Positions 33,670-42,138 of a stretch of DNA of 64,000 bases are shown here, piece by piece. Numbering within the stretch: position 1 is the first letter of the stretch; every line of letters begins with the position of its first letter. The stretch comes from Deinococcales bacterium (lineage in GTDB: Bacteria > Deinococcota > Deinococci > Deinococcales > JAAFIG01). Location: positions 1 through 64,000 of the forward strand of contig JAAFIG010000016.1 of NCBI GenBank assembly GCA_013298595.1, written 5' to 3'. A program made the translations under genes and the position numbers. The notes under the pieces were generated by a model. That model was not told the origin of the DNA. It ran no database searches and saw nothing but the letters and a program-made list of their open reading frames with translations.

Positions 33670-33703
33670 GGTACAAAGCCACTTTGGTTTTGTACCATTT
33701 TTC
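33670..33703 (+). terminator. Intrinsic terminator after the aminopeptidase tandem
   Basis: Stem GGTACAAAGCC pairs with GGTTTTGTACC (one G-U pair) around the loop ACTTT, followed by ATTTTT. It sits 23 bp past the stop codon of copy 2. Confidence 0.88.
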
Positions 33704-33719
33704 TGGTTGCCAACAGCAT

Positions 33720-33749
33720 TTGACAAATGAAAGCCACAATCCTTAGACT
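33720..33749 (+). promoter_or_regulatory. Promoter of the inositol operon
   Basis: TTGACA (33720-33725), an 18-bp spacer and TAGACT (33744-33749), 35 bp before the first iolG-like start, which has its own GGAG ribosome site. Unlike many genes here, this transcript should carry a leader. Confidence 0.65.
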
Positions 33750-33784
33750 GCCGCTATTCACAACACCTTCTATATTGGAGAAAC

Positions 33785-34792
33785 ATGAAAAGCAGCATTG
33801 GAGTTGCATTTATTGGCGCTGGACGCATGGGCTTAACCCACGCACAAACTCTTGGTAATATTGCTGCCGCTCGAGTTTTGGTGGTTGCAGATGCCAATCT
33901 CGAGGCGGCAGAACGCGGTAAAATCTTGGCTCGAGCCGAACGTGCTACCGCTGATATCGAAGCTGCAATCAATCATCCTGAGGTCGAAGCGGTGATGATT
34001 GTTACACCAACCGATACCCATGCCAACCTCATTCAGATGGCTGCCAAAGCAGGCAAAGCGATTTGGTGCGAAAAACCGATTGCTTTAACCCTCGAGGAAA
34101 CCCAAACGACCCTCGAGATTGTAGAAAAAGCTGGTGTACCATGTCAGATTGGTTTTCAGCGACGTTTCGATCCAGGGTATATGCGGGCTAAAGAGTTAAT
34201 TGAAACTGGCAAACTGGGTAAGCTCGAGTCTTTTCGTTCGCTGGGGCGCGATACGTATTTACCGAATCCTGCGGGGATTCGCCCCGGCGGTGGCACATTT
34301 TTGGATATGACAGTGCATGATTTTGATTTGGCACGGTTTTTGATTGGTGAAGTGGTCGAGGTCAGTGCGTGGGGCGCAGTTTTAGCCCATGAAATGTTTG
34401 CCGAAAATGATGATTGCGATACCGCTGTGTGCATGTTGCGTTTTGCCAATGGTGTGCTTGGTGTGGTCGAAAGCGCAAGGCATTCTAATTGGGGGTACGA
34501 TATTCGCACTGAAGTGGCGGGTTCGGAAGGCAAAGTGGTGATCGAAGCACCACATAAAACACCATTACAGCACTTCACAGGTTTTCAAAACCACACCGAT
34601 GTTTACATTAATTTCCCAGATCGTTTTGCCGATGCTTACCGCCAACAAATGGAAGCATTTTTTGCAGCGCTGCAAAACAACTCAACCCCAAGCCCAGGTC
34701 CAAAAGATGCCCTCGAGACACTACGAATCTGCTTAGCCGCTAAGCAAAGTTGGCAGCAAGGTAAACCCATCAAGGTTCAGGAAGCCAAATGA
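33785..34792 (+). CDS. iolG: Gfo/Idh/MocA dehydrogenase, probable myo-inositol 2-dehydrogenase
   Basis: 335 residues. The Rossmann motif is VAFIGAGRMGLTHAQTL; the catalytic Lys sits in WCEKPIALTLEE; GFQRRFDPGYMRAKE and the DMTVHDFDLARFL block (Asp, His) belong to the IolG group, as does GYDIRTEVAGSEG. It oxidises myo-inositol to scyllo-inosose with NAD. It is the first gene of the iol unit and overlaps the second dehydrogenase by ATGA. The ATG is preceded by GGAG. Confidence 0.88.
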   Translation: MKSSIGVAFIGAGRMGLTHAQTLGNIAAARVLVVADANLEAAERGKILARAERATADIEAAINHPEVEAVMIVTPTDTHANLIQMAAKAGKAIWCEKPIALTLEETQTTLEIVEKAGVPCQIGFQRRFDPGYMRAKELIETGKLGKLESFRSLGRDTYLPNPAGIRPGGGTFLDMTVHDFDLARFLIGEVVEVSAWGAVLAHEMFAENDDCDTAVCMLRFANGVLGVVESARHSNWGYDIRTEVAGSEGKVVIEAPHKTPLQHFTGFQNHTDVYINFPDRFADAYRQQMEAFFAALQNNSTPSPGPKDALETLRICLAAKQSWQQGKPIKVQEAK

Positions 34793-35808
34793 AACCACTG
34801 GGTATTGCCATTGTTGGTGCGGGGAGAATGGGTTGGATTTTTGCTCGAGCCATTGCTGCCCTGCAACCACAAGCTCGAGTGACTTGGGTTGTCAGTCGCA
34901 GCCAAGCCAGTGCCGAAAAAATGGGGCTGCATTTTGCCTGCCAATTTGCTACCACTCTGGAAGATGCCCTCAAAGATTCTGCTGTTGATGCCGTGGTGAT
35001 TGCAGCCGCGACTCCCGCCCATGCCGAGCTTGCAATTCAATGCGCGAAAGCCAAAAAACCATTTTTTATCGAAAAACCAATTGCCGATACCCTCGAGAAT
35101 GGTCGCAAAATCATTCAAGCAGTTAAAGAAAACAATGTCCTCAACATGGTTGGATTTCATCGCCGATTTGACCCTGCGTACAGCCAAGCCAAACAACAAA
35201 TCGAAAAAGGCGAACTTGGTAAACTCGAGATTTTCAGATCTATTTCCCGAGATGCCGATATGGGTTCCTCGAGCCTCGAGTTTCATTTAAGCAGCGGTGG
35301 TTTAATCGTAGACCTTGGTGTTCACGACATGGACTTAGCCCGTTGGTACATGGGTGAAGTGCTCGAGGTACAAGCCCTTGGTGGGGCATTGACCGACCCA
35401 AGTTTAACGCAACACAATTTGCACGATACTGCTGTGGCGATTCTGCGTTTCGCTAGTGGCGCGTTTGGCACCATCGAAATGGCTCGCAGTACGGCTTACG
35501 GACACGAGGTTCGCAGCGAAATCCTTGGTTCCAAAGGCAAATGCAGCATCGAACGCGACCAACGCGGCGACCTAAAAACCTACACCTCGAGCGGCGCACA
35601 CTACGACCGACCTCGAGGTTTTGAAGAACGCTTTGCCGCTGCCTACCAAGCCGAAATGAGTGCTTTTATCCAAGGTGTCTCGAGCCAACAAGCCATGATG
35701 CCTGATGCCACAGATGCGTGGTATTCGTTGCGGTTAGCCATGGCAGCCCAAGAAGCTCTGAGCACAGGAAAAACTGTACAAGTCAATAGCTATGGCGGTA
35801 ATTTATGA
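34789..35808 (+). CDS. Second Gfo/Idh/MocA dehydrogenase of the inositol operon
   Basis: 339 residues, paralogous to the upstream gene: IAIVGAGRMGWIFARAIAAL, FIEKPIADTLENG (catalytic Lys), MVGFHRRFDPAYSQAK and DLGVHDMDLARWYMGE. Conservation of all active-site positions suggests a working enzyme with another inositol stereoisomer (scyllo- or chiro-inositol) or a later keto-inositol as substrate. Start and upstream stop overlap in ATGA, so the two are coupled. The degree of divergence argues for an old duplication. Confidence 0.85.
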   Translation: MKPLGIAIVGAGRMGWIFARAIAALQPQARVTWVVSRSQASAEKMGLHFACQFATTLEDALKDSAVDAVVIAAATPAHAELAIQCAKAKKPFFIEKPIADTLENGRKIIQAVKENNVLNMVGFHRRFDPAYSQAKQQIEKGELGKLEIFRSISRDADMGSSSLEFHLSSGGLIVDLGVHDMDLARWYMGEVLEVQALGGALTDPSLTQHNLHDTAVAILRFASGAFGTIEMARSTAYGHEVRSEILGSKGKCSIERDQRGDLKTYTSSGAHYDRPRGFEERFAAAYQAEMSAFIQGVSSQQAMMPDATDAWYSLRLAMAAQEALSTGKTVQVNSYGGNL

Positions 35809-35856
35809 AGCGATTGCTTGCAGGCATTTTCAGCAATCATCATTTAACAACCATTT

Positions 35857-35886
35857 CGTAGGGGCGAGGCATGCCTCGCCCCTACG
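35857..35886. repeat. Perfect 30-bp intergenic palindrome (type copy of the family)
   Basis: Arms CGTAGGGGCGAGGCA and TGCCTCGCCCCTACG are exact reverse complements with no loop. It lies between the second dehydrogenase and iolD inside the operon. Decayed copies occur at 2685, 37841, 37984, 40008 and 56609. Confidence 0.95.
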
Positions 35887-35956
35887 GTTGCGTCCCACAC
35901 GAAATTTTTTGTACGTTTGTAGTATGTCTCGAGTAACACGTTTTAGGAGGTCATCC

Positions 35957-37834
35957 ATGAAAACAATTCGGTTAACCGTGGCACAAGCTGTTATTAAATT
36001 CCTCGCGGTTCAATTTTCTCAACGCGATGGGAAACAACGGCGTTTGATTGCTGGGGTTTGGGGCATTTTTGGTCATGGCAATGTGGCTGGGTTGGGGCAG
36101 GCTCTCGAGGAATTTGGTGATGATTTAGATTTGCCTACGTACCGCCCGCAAAACGAACAAGCGATGGTGCACACCGCAGCCGCATTTGCAAAGCACACCA
36201 ATCGCTCGAGCACGTTTGCTTGTACCGCTTCGATTGGTCCTGGTTCGACCAATATGCTCACTGCTGCGGCAGGTGCGACCATTAACCGTTTGCCTGTGTT
36301 GTTATTGCCCTCGGATTATTTTGCTAACACCTTACCAAATCCTGTGTTGCAACAACTCGAGCATCCAATTGAACTCGATAGCAGTGTCAATGATGCGTTT
36401 CGTTTGGTCAGTAAATTCTATACGCGCATCACTCGAGCCGAGCAGCTGTTTACTGCGTTACCCGAAGCCATGCGGGTGTTGACCGATCCTGCCGAAACAG
36501 GAGCCGTGACGATTTCTTTACCCGAGGATGTACAAACTGAAGCTTTTGATTTTCCACTCGAGTTTTTCCATAAGCGAGTCTGGCGAATTCGTCGTCCTGT
36601 ACCAGAACCTGAAATGCTCGAGGCAGTGGTGAAGTTACTAAAGAATGCCAAGCGCCCACTGATTATTGCTGGTGGTGGTGTGATGTACTCCGAATCCAAC
36701 GCAGTACTATCCGAATTTGCCAGCAGCTATGGTATTCCTGTTTGTGAATCGCAAGCGGGTAAAGGTGCGATTCCGTGGGATCATGCCATGAACATTGGAG
36801 CGATTGGTTCTTCGGGTGGTTTAGCCGCCAATATCCTAGCTCGAGATGCCGATGTAGTTATTGCCATTGGTACTCGGTTAGCTGATTTTGTAACAGCCTC
36901 GAAAACCGCTTTTCAAAACCCTGATGTTCAATTTATTGGCTTGAATGTGGTACCAATGGATGCTGTCAAATTATCTGGTGTTGCCTTGATCGCCGATGCC
37001 AAACGAGGACTCGAGGCGTTGCAAACAGCGCTGGGGAGCTTCAAAGGCACCAGTGCGAGTTATCGTAAAGAAGTTTCAAAACTCAAACTCGAGTGGGAAA
37101 AAATTGTCACCGAGTACCGCACTCCGAACTCGAGCCAAGGCTTCTTATCGCAAACCGCTGTCATTGGTATGGTCAATAAAGCTGTTGGTGGGCATAGCAG
37201 TGTGATTTGTGCAGCGGGGAGTATGCCAGGCGATTTACTTAAACTCTGGCGACCCACCGACCCAAAAGCCTATCATGTCGAATACGGATTTTCTTGTATG
37301 GGTTACGAAATTCCTGCCGCGCTGGGTATTAAACTCGCCGAAGCCAAACGCGAAGTGGTGGTGTTTATTGGCGATGGCACGTACTTAATGATGAACTCCG
37401 AAATTGTTACCGCTGTTGCCGAAGGACTCGATTTCACCATTATTCTTGTAGACAATAAAGGCTACGGTTCAATTCGCCGTTTACAAATGGAAACTGGTTC
37501 GCCATCATTTAACAACGAACTGCGTTACCGTAACCCAAAAACCAAGCGCACCGATGGCAAACCTGTGATAGTAGATTTTGTCAAACACACCCAAGCAATG
37601 GGGGCAACCTCGTGGTACGCAGATACCTACGCTGCCCTCGAGCAAGCCCTAAAAGCAGCCAGCAAAACAAAAGGGGTCAAAGCCATTGTTGTGCCAGTCA
37701 GTCTCGAGGAAAGTGCTCGAGGTTTTGAGAGTTGGTGGGATGCGCCGATTGCAGCTGTCTCGAGCCAAAGTAACGTGAAAAAAGCCCGTAAGAATTACGA
37801 ATCTAAACTCGAGAAGCAACGTAAATTTATTTAA
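35957..37834 (+). CDS. iolD: 3D-trihydroxycyclohexane-1,2-dione acylhydrolase (ThDP-dependent)
   Basis: Opens the ring of the diketone intermediate of inositol breakdown to 5-deoxy-glucuronate. 625 residues, matching IolD. The N-terminal pyrophosphate-type domain has WGIFGHGNVAGLGQAL and the ThDP-activating Glu in RPQNEQAMVHTA; the middle domain has IIAGGGVMYSE; the ThDP/Mg motif is FIGDGTYLMMNSEIVTA with VDNKGYGSIRRLQ. The ATG at 35957 has TAGGAGG upstream; the longer open frame starts inside the palindromic repeat region and is discarded. Confidence 0.95.
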   Translation: MKTIRLTVAQAVIKFLAVQFSQRDGKQRRLIAGVWGIFGHGNVAGLGQALEEFGDDLDLPTYRPQNEQAMVHTAAAFAKHTNRSSTFACTASIGPGSTNMLTAAAGATINRLPVLLLPSDYFANTLPNPVLQQLEHPIELDSSVNDAFRLVSKFYTRITRAEQLFTALPEAMRVLTDPAETGAVTISLPEDVQTEAFDFPLEFFHKRVWRIRRPVPEPEMLEAVVKLLKNAKRPLIIAGGGVMYSESNAVLSEFASSYGIPVCESQAGKGAIPWDHAMNIGAIGSSGGLAANILARDADVVIAIGTRLADFVTASKTAFQNPDVQFIGLNVVPMDAVKLSGVALIADAKRGLEALQTALGSFKGTSASYRKEVSKLKLEWEKIVTEYRTPNSSQGFLSQTAVIGMVNKAVGGHSSVICAAGSMPGDLLKLWRPTDPKAYHVEYGFSCMGYEIPAALGIKLAEAKREVVVFIGDGTYLMMNSEIVTAVAEGLDFTIILVDNKGYGSIRRLQMETGSPSFNNELRYRNPKTKRTDGKPVIVDFVKHTQAMGATSWYADTYAALEQALKAASKTKGVKAIVVPVSLEESARGFESWWDAPIAAVSSQSNVKKARKNYESKLEKQRKFI

Positions 37835-37840
37835 ACCAGT

Positions 37841-37866
37841 CGTAGGGGCGGGGCTTGCCTCGCCCT
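37841..37866. repeat. Degenerate copy of the intergenic palindrome, after iolD
   Basis: CGTAGGGGCGGGGCTTGCC plus TCGCCC; opposite in orientation to the shorter copy at 37984, with about 117 bp between them. Confidence 0.7.
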
Positions 37867-37983
37867 CGAGCTTCCATCGGACAGAAGAACAAACGAGAAT
37901 TCAATAAAGTTCTTTTGCGGGTTTTGAAACAGCAAGTGCAAACAAATGTGCTTTACAAGCAATAGAATTAAACCTTGCTGGCT

Positions 37984-38003
37984 GGGCGAGGCAAGCCCTA
38001 CGT
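37984..38003. repeat. Degenerate copy of the intergenic palindrome, before iolE
   Basis: GGGCGAGGCAAGCCCTACG is the reverse complement of most of the copy at 37841-37866, so the two ends together form a roughly 160-bp unit with inverted termini. Confidence 0.65.
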
Positions 38004-38022
38004 AAAAAGAATTTGAGGTGTT

Positions 38023-38958
38023 ATGAAAAAAAATATTCAATTAGCCAATGCACCCTGTTCTTGGGGAACAATCGAGGGGTGGGGGCAAAGTATCTCGTAT
38101 TCGCAAATGCTGGATGAATTGGTTGCCACTGGGTACACAGGTACAGAACTTGGTGATTATGGTTTTATGCCCACCGATTCTGCCGCGTTGCGCAAGGCGT
38201 TAATCTCGAGAAACTTAACCATGCTGGGTGCTTACGAAGGTGTGTACTTTCGTGACTCGAGTTGTCATGCACTTGGTTTGGAAAAAATTTTACGCAACGC
38301 CAAATTGCTTAAAAGCGTGGCTGATATTGGTGATGCGAATACCCAACCATTTGTGGTCATTGCTGATGAGCATAGCCGTGATGCACCGCGTTTTGAACGG
38401 GCTGGTCGGATTAGTAAGGATTTAAGTTTATCGGCGGCTGATTGGACAATTTTTGCTCGAGGGGTGGATCAGGCGGCGAAAGCGGTACATGATGAAACTG
38501 GTTTACGCAGTGTGTTCCATCATCATTGTGGTGGGTATGTCGAAGCCCCTTGGGAAATCGAGGAATTGCTGGCTCGTACCGACTCGAGGTATTTGGGTTT
38601 GGTCTTTGACACTGGGCATTTTTTGTATGGCACTGGCATGAACGATGGCGATTTGGTTTTGGCTGCACTCGAGAATTTTCAGAGCCGCTTGTGGTATGTG
38701 CATTTTAAGGATTGCAGTCCAACGGTTGCCACTCATGCTCGAGCGCAGGGTTTGAATTACAAAGAGGCAATTGGACAAGGCGTGTTTTGCGAACTTGGTC
38801 AGGGTAGCGTGGATTTTGCCGCTGTGACCAACAAACTCGAGCAATTGAATTACTCAGGTTGGATTTGTGTTGAACAAGATGTGCTGCCCGGTATGGGCGA
38901 ACCGAAAGTCAGTGCTAAAAATAACCGAGATCATTTGGCGAAAGTAGCGGGAATATGA
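38023..38958 (+). CDS. iolE: 2-keto-myo-inositol dehydratase
   Basis: 311 residues, a TIM-barrel of the xylose-isomerase-like class. It converts scyllo-inosose to the trihydroxy-dione that IolD cleaves. Characteristic: NAPCSWGTIEGWG at the N-terminus, TGYTGTELGDYGFMP, VFHHHCGGYVEAPWEIEELL (metal His cluster), LVFDTGHFLYG, RLWYVHFKDC and ICVEQDVLPGMGEP. Metal ligands are the Glu, Asp-His and His of these blocks. It follows iolD after a stretch holding two copies of the palindromic repeat and precedes iolC by 15 bp. Confidence 0.93.
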   Translation: MKKNIQLANAPCSWGTIEGWGQSISYSQMLDELVATGYTGTELGDYGFMPTDSAALRKALISRNLTMLGAYEGVYFRDSSCHALGLEKILRNAKLLKSVADIGDANTQPFVVIADEHSRDAPRFERAGRISKDLSLSAADWTIFARGVDQAAKAVHDETGLRSVFHHHCGGYVEAPWEIEELLARTDSRYLGLVFDTGHFLYGTGMNDGDLVLAALENFQSRLWYVHFKDCSPTVATHARAQGLNYKEAIGQGVFCELGQGSVDFAAVTNKLEQLNYSGWICVEQDVLPGMGEPKVSAKNNRDHLAKVAGI

Positions 38959-38973
38959 AACTCGAGGTGCAAG

Positions 38974-39975
38974 ATGTTTGATTTGATTACCATGGGGCGT
39001 TCATCGTTGGATTTATATTCAAACGATGTCGGTGCAGCCTTTACCGAAATCAATTCCTTTGGCGCTTCAATTGGTGGTAGCCCGCTGAACATCGCTGTTG
39101 GCTCGAGTCGATTGGGTTTAAAAGTTGCTTTACTGACCGCTGTTGGTGCCGATAAAGTTGGCGAGTTTATTGTTGAGCGCTTAAAAAAAGAAAAAGTCGA
39201 AACCAAATTTATTCCTGTTGTTCGCTCGAGCAAAAGCAGTGCTGTGGTGGTTGGTATCGAACCACCTGATCGTTTCCCGTTAACGTTTTACCGCGATAAC
39301 GCTGCCGACATTCAACTTGGCATTGATGATGTGTTGCGTTTGCCTTTAACTGAAACTCGAGCTGTGCAATTATCTGGGGCTGCTCTTGCCAAAGAACCCA
39401 GCCGAAGTGCGGTATTTTTTCTTGCCGAGCAAGCCAAGGCGCACGGTTTAACCATTTTTCTTGATCTTGATTTTCGTGCCGATCAATGGCACGACCCTCG
39501 AGCCTACGGTGTGCAAATTCGTGCATTGCTACCACTGGTAGATGTTGCCCTTGGCACCGAAGAAGAAATTAATGCTGTTATGCTGAGTCGTATTGAAGAT
39601 TTGCAAATCCACAATTCACAAATCACTGCCCCAGAAATTCAAGGTGATCTCGAGCAAAACATTCAAACCGTTCTTGGCAAAGGTTTAGAAGCTCTGATTG
39701 TTAAACGAGGTGCTCGAGGTTCAGATGCGTACCTCAAAAGCGGTGAGATCATTTCAGCTAAAGGTTTTAAAGTCGAAGTGGTCAGTGTGCTCGGCGCTGG
39801 TGATGCCTTTGCTGCTGGTTTTATTTACGGAAGGTTACAGAACTGGGATTGGTACAAAAGTTGTCGCATGGGCAACGCCTGCGGAGCCATTGTTGTTACC
39901 AGAATAGGTTGCGGAGAATTCACTGCCTACCTCCCTGAAGCCCTCGAGTTCATCGAATCCCAAGGCGGTTTTTAA
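38974..39975 (+). CDS. iolC: 5-dehydro-2-deoxygluconokinase
   Basis: 333 residues, PfkB family. It phosphorylates 2-deoxy-5-keto-gluconate. It opens DLITMGRSSLDLYSNDVGA as in IolC (DLY and the phenyl-containing loop), followed by GGSPLNIAVGSSRLGLK, FLDLDFRADQW and the ATP/anion-hole motif VLGAGDAFAAGFIYGRLQNW. The ribosome site is supplied by a CTCGAGGTG sequence just before the ATG. It is part of the iol unit between iolE and iolB. Confidence 0.94.
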   Translation: MFDLITMGRSSLDLYSNDVGAAFTEINSFGASIGGSPLNIAVGSSRLGLKVALLTAVGADKVGEFIVERLKKEKVETKFIPVVRSSKSSAVVVGIEPPDRFPLTFYRDNAADIQLGIDDVLRLPLTETRAVQLSGAALAKEPSRSAVFFLAEQAKAHGLTIFLDLDFRADQWHDPRAYGVQIRALLPLVDVALGTEEEINAVMLSRIEDLQIHNSQITAPEIQGDLEQNIQTVLGKGLEALIVKRGARGSDAYLKSGEIISAKGFKVEVVSVLGAGDAFAAGFIYGRLQNWDWYKSCRMGNACGAIVVTRIGCGEFTAYLPEALEFIESQGGF

Positions 39976-40007
39976 AAACAGATGAAGGTTGAAGGTCAAA
40001 AGTAAAA

Positions 40008-40034
40008 CCGTAGCGAGGCGTGCATCGCTCTCGC
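40008..40034. repeat. Diverged copy of the intergenic palindrome, between iolC and iolB
   Basis: CCGTAGCGAGGCGTGCATC followed by GCTCTCG; the GCGAGGC core and the start of the outer arm are recognisable, the rest mutated. Confidence 0.5.
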
Positions 40035-40069
40035 TCAGAAACGAAAAGCGAATACCCCTAGGAGTCGAT

Positions 40070-40900
40070 ATGAATTCCCCGAATCAGTTCAAACCCGTTA
40101 ATGGTGTTCTCGAGGTTACGCCGCAGAGTATTGGTTGGCAGTTTTTGTCTTTTAAGACTGTTTTACTTTCTACTGGGCAGCGTTTTTCTGGGCAGACAGG
40201 TGGCGAGGAAGCAGCGCTGGTGCCAATTTCTGGGTCGCTCGAGGTGCATGTGGCTGGTCAGATTGTGGCATTGCAACGCTCGAGTGTATTTGAAGAATTG
40301 CCACATGTGGTTTATATGCCGCCTAAAACAGCTTTCGAGGTGGTGGCTCGAGCAGATTGCCACTTTGCGCTTGGCAGTGCACCTGCAGAGGGTCTGTATC
40401 CTGTTCGGGTATTTGAACCTGTAGAAATGAAAGTTGAAGTGCGTGGTGGGGCGAATGCAACGCGTCAAGTCAATCATATTCTTGGTCCTGATTTACCTGC
40501 CGAGCGCTTAGTGCTGTTCGAGGTCTATACACCTTCTGGGTTTTGGTCTGGTATTCCGCCACATCGTCATGATGGTTTACGCGGCTCGAGATATGTAGAA
40601 GAAACGTATTATTATCGTATCTCGCCACCTGATATTGGTTGGGCTGTGCATCGCAATTACAGCCCCGAGCATGGTTTAGATGAATTGCTACTGATTAAAG
40701 ATGGCGATTTAGTGATTACACCGGCTGGTTTTCATCCTGTTTCTGCGCCGCCGGGTTCTAATGTCTATTTTCTTAATTTCTTAGCTGGCGAACCAACCCT
40801 CGAGGAAAGAGCAGTTGCACCTGTGGATGATGCTAATTGGGCTTGGTTACGGGATGATTGGGCTGGGAAGCCATTAAAAATTCCGTTTGGTCAAAAGTAA
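40070..40900 (+). CDS. iolB: 5-deoxy-glucuronate isomerase
   Basis: 276 residues of the IolB/KduI bicupin family. It isomerises 5-deoxy-glucuronate to 2-deoxy-5-keto-gluconate. The metal ligands are in the second cupin: SGIPPHRHDGL (His, His), RYVEETYYYRI (Glu) and GFHPVSAPPGSNVYFLN (His). The ATG at 40070 follows TAGGAG by 7 nt; the upstream frame crosses a decayed palindrome. It is the last gene of the visible iol unit; iolA and iolJ equivalents and a transporter are not in this window. Confidence 0.93.
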   Translation: MNSPNQFKPVNGVLEVTPQSIGWQFLSFKTVLLSTGQRFSGQTGGEEAALVPISGSLEVHVAGQIVALQRSSVFEELPHVVYMPPKTAFEVVARADCHFALGSAPAEGLYPVRVFEPVEMKVEVRGGANATRQVNHILGPDLPAERLVLFEVYTPSGFWSGIPPHRHDGLRGSRYVEETYYYRISPPDIGWAVHRNYSPEHGLDELLLIKDGDLVITPAGFHPVSAPPGSNVYFLNFLAGEPTLEERAVAPVDDANWAWLRDDWAGKPLKIPFGQK

Positions 40901-40914
40901 CTGGCTCGAGTGTG

Positions 40915-41958
40915 TTAAACACCTGTTAAAATTTGCTCAAGGGGTTGCTCGAGTTGCCGTACTATATGAGTAGCAGCTGCCCAGCCGCTTTCAAAAGCCG
41001 TTTCGATGCGAGCATTACCATTTGGGGCGCACCAATCGCCGCAAAAAACCAGATTTTCTTGGGCTAAGTACGGCGCAGCATGTGGTTGGATTGCTTGGGC
41101 GTAACGCCAGCGATGTACCAAAATTTCTTGTGGCTCAATCCAGTCGCCTAGCACTTCTCTAGCCGCAGCTAACATTGGTTCGGCAATGGTGCTGGCATTG
41201 CTCTCGAGTTGGGCTGTACTCCAAGCTGCATTGGCGTGCAAAACAAGCGTGGCTGGCATGGCTCGTTTACTTTGTTCAAAACTAGCCCATGACAACACGG
41301 GATGGTCGAGTCTCATGGCACTCCAAGGCAATTCTGGCATAGAGGCTAAAGAGACCATCAATGCCCAGCATGGTGCAAATTTGACTCGCTCGAGGGCAAG
41401 GTATGTGCTTGGCTCGAGGGTAGAACGGGTTAAAGCCAAGGCTTGCGGGGCTGGTGCATTGACCAGTACAGCTCTAGCTGTGTGGATGTCACCATTCTCG
41501 AGTACGGCGCGGTAACCAAAGTTATTATGCCAAACGGCGCTGACCAGTGCATTTTGGATAATCTCGAGTGGTTCTTCGTTACTAAAACCATCTCGCAAGG
41601 CTTTGCCAAGGGTGTTCATACCGTGGGTTGCGATGTATCGTGGGTATCCGTCAGGGCTATTTTCGATATGTCCTGCATTCCAATTTGGTAAACCGTATTG
41701 CCAAACCTTAACGATGCCATTGGTTTCAAGTTTTTGCATCAAACGGTGCATTGCATCTGATCGAACAGTAAAGTATGGCGCACCAAAATCCACAATAGCT
41801 CCTGAAGCCAAGCGTTTGGTGGCAGCACGACCCGAAACACCATTGGATTTCTCGAGAATACGCACCGAAAAGCCCGCTCGGACAAGTTCTCGAGCGGCTG
41901 CCAGACCAGCGAGTCCGGCTCCAATAATCAGTACATCTGTTGCTCGAGAGGTTTCCAC
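40915..41958 (-). CDS. Renalase-like FAD-dependent amine oxidase-family protein
   Basis: 347 residues. DVLIIGAGLAGLAAARELV begins the FAD fold, with LEKSNGVSGRAATKR as the second phosphate-binding block, GAIVDFGAPYFTVRS, and a C-terminal LVFCGDWCAPNGNARIETAFESGWAAA that closes the FAD site. The shape matches bacterial renalase-like proteins, which oxidise dihydro-nicotinamide isomers rather than amines. The GTG at 41958 puts the Rossmann strand at the N-terminus; the start is uncertain as two other GTG/TTG codons lie upstream. It diverges from irrE. Confidence 0.78.
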   Translation of the reverse strand: METSRATDVLIIGAGLAGLAAARELVRAGFSVRILEKSNGVSGRAATKRLASGAIVDFGAPYFTVRSDAMHRLMQKLETNGIVKVWQYGLPNWNAGHIENSPDGYPRYIATHGMNTLGKALRDGFSNEEPLEIIQNALVSAVWHNNFGYRAVLENGDIHTARAVLVNAPAPQALALTRSTLEPSTYLALERVKFAPCWALMVSLASMPELPWSAMRLDHPVLSWASFEQSKRAMPATLVLHANAAWSTAQLESNASTIAEPMLAAAREVLGDWIEPQEILVHRWRYAQAIQPHAAPYLAQENLVFCGDWCAPNGNARIETAFESGWAAATHIVRQLEQPLEQILTGV

Positions 41959-42034
41959 AACGCGTATTGTGACAGGTTTTATCAAGTTGCACCGCACTGT
42001 ACGATGCAGTTTTATTGCGTGCAGAAGCGATTTT

Positions 42035-42046
42035 GGAAACGTTTCC
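42035..42046. promoter_or_regulatory. Operator-like palindrome between the renalase-like gene and irrE
   Basis: GGAAACGTTTCC, a perfect 12-bp palindrome within TTGGAAACGTTTCCGCC. Its form recalls LacI-family operators. It sits centrally in the 180-bp divergent region. Confidence 0.45.
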
Positions 42047-42124
42047 GCCGATTATTGCTTATTCAGATTTACAAGTTTACAACCCAAAATACGGCTCATT
42101 ACGCACCTGACCGCAAGCACAAGG

Positions 42125-42130
42125 TAGACT
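42125..42130 (+). promoter_or_regulatory. -10 box of irrE
   Basis: TAGACT, then AGACGACC (8 nt), then the ATG at 42139. Confidence 0.45.
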
Positions 42131-42138
42131 AGACGACC

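Noticed and set aside
37841-38003. A CRISPR array in the repeat-bearing gap before iolE
   Set aside because: Only two imperfect copies in opposite orientation with a single 117-bp interval; no regular repeat-spacer pattern and no cas genes.
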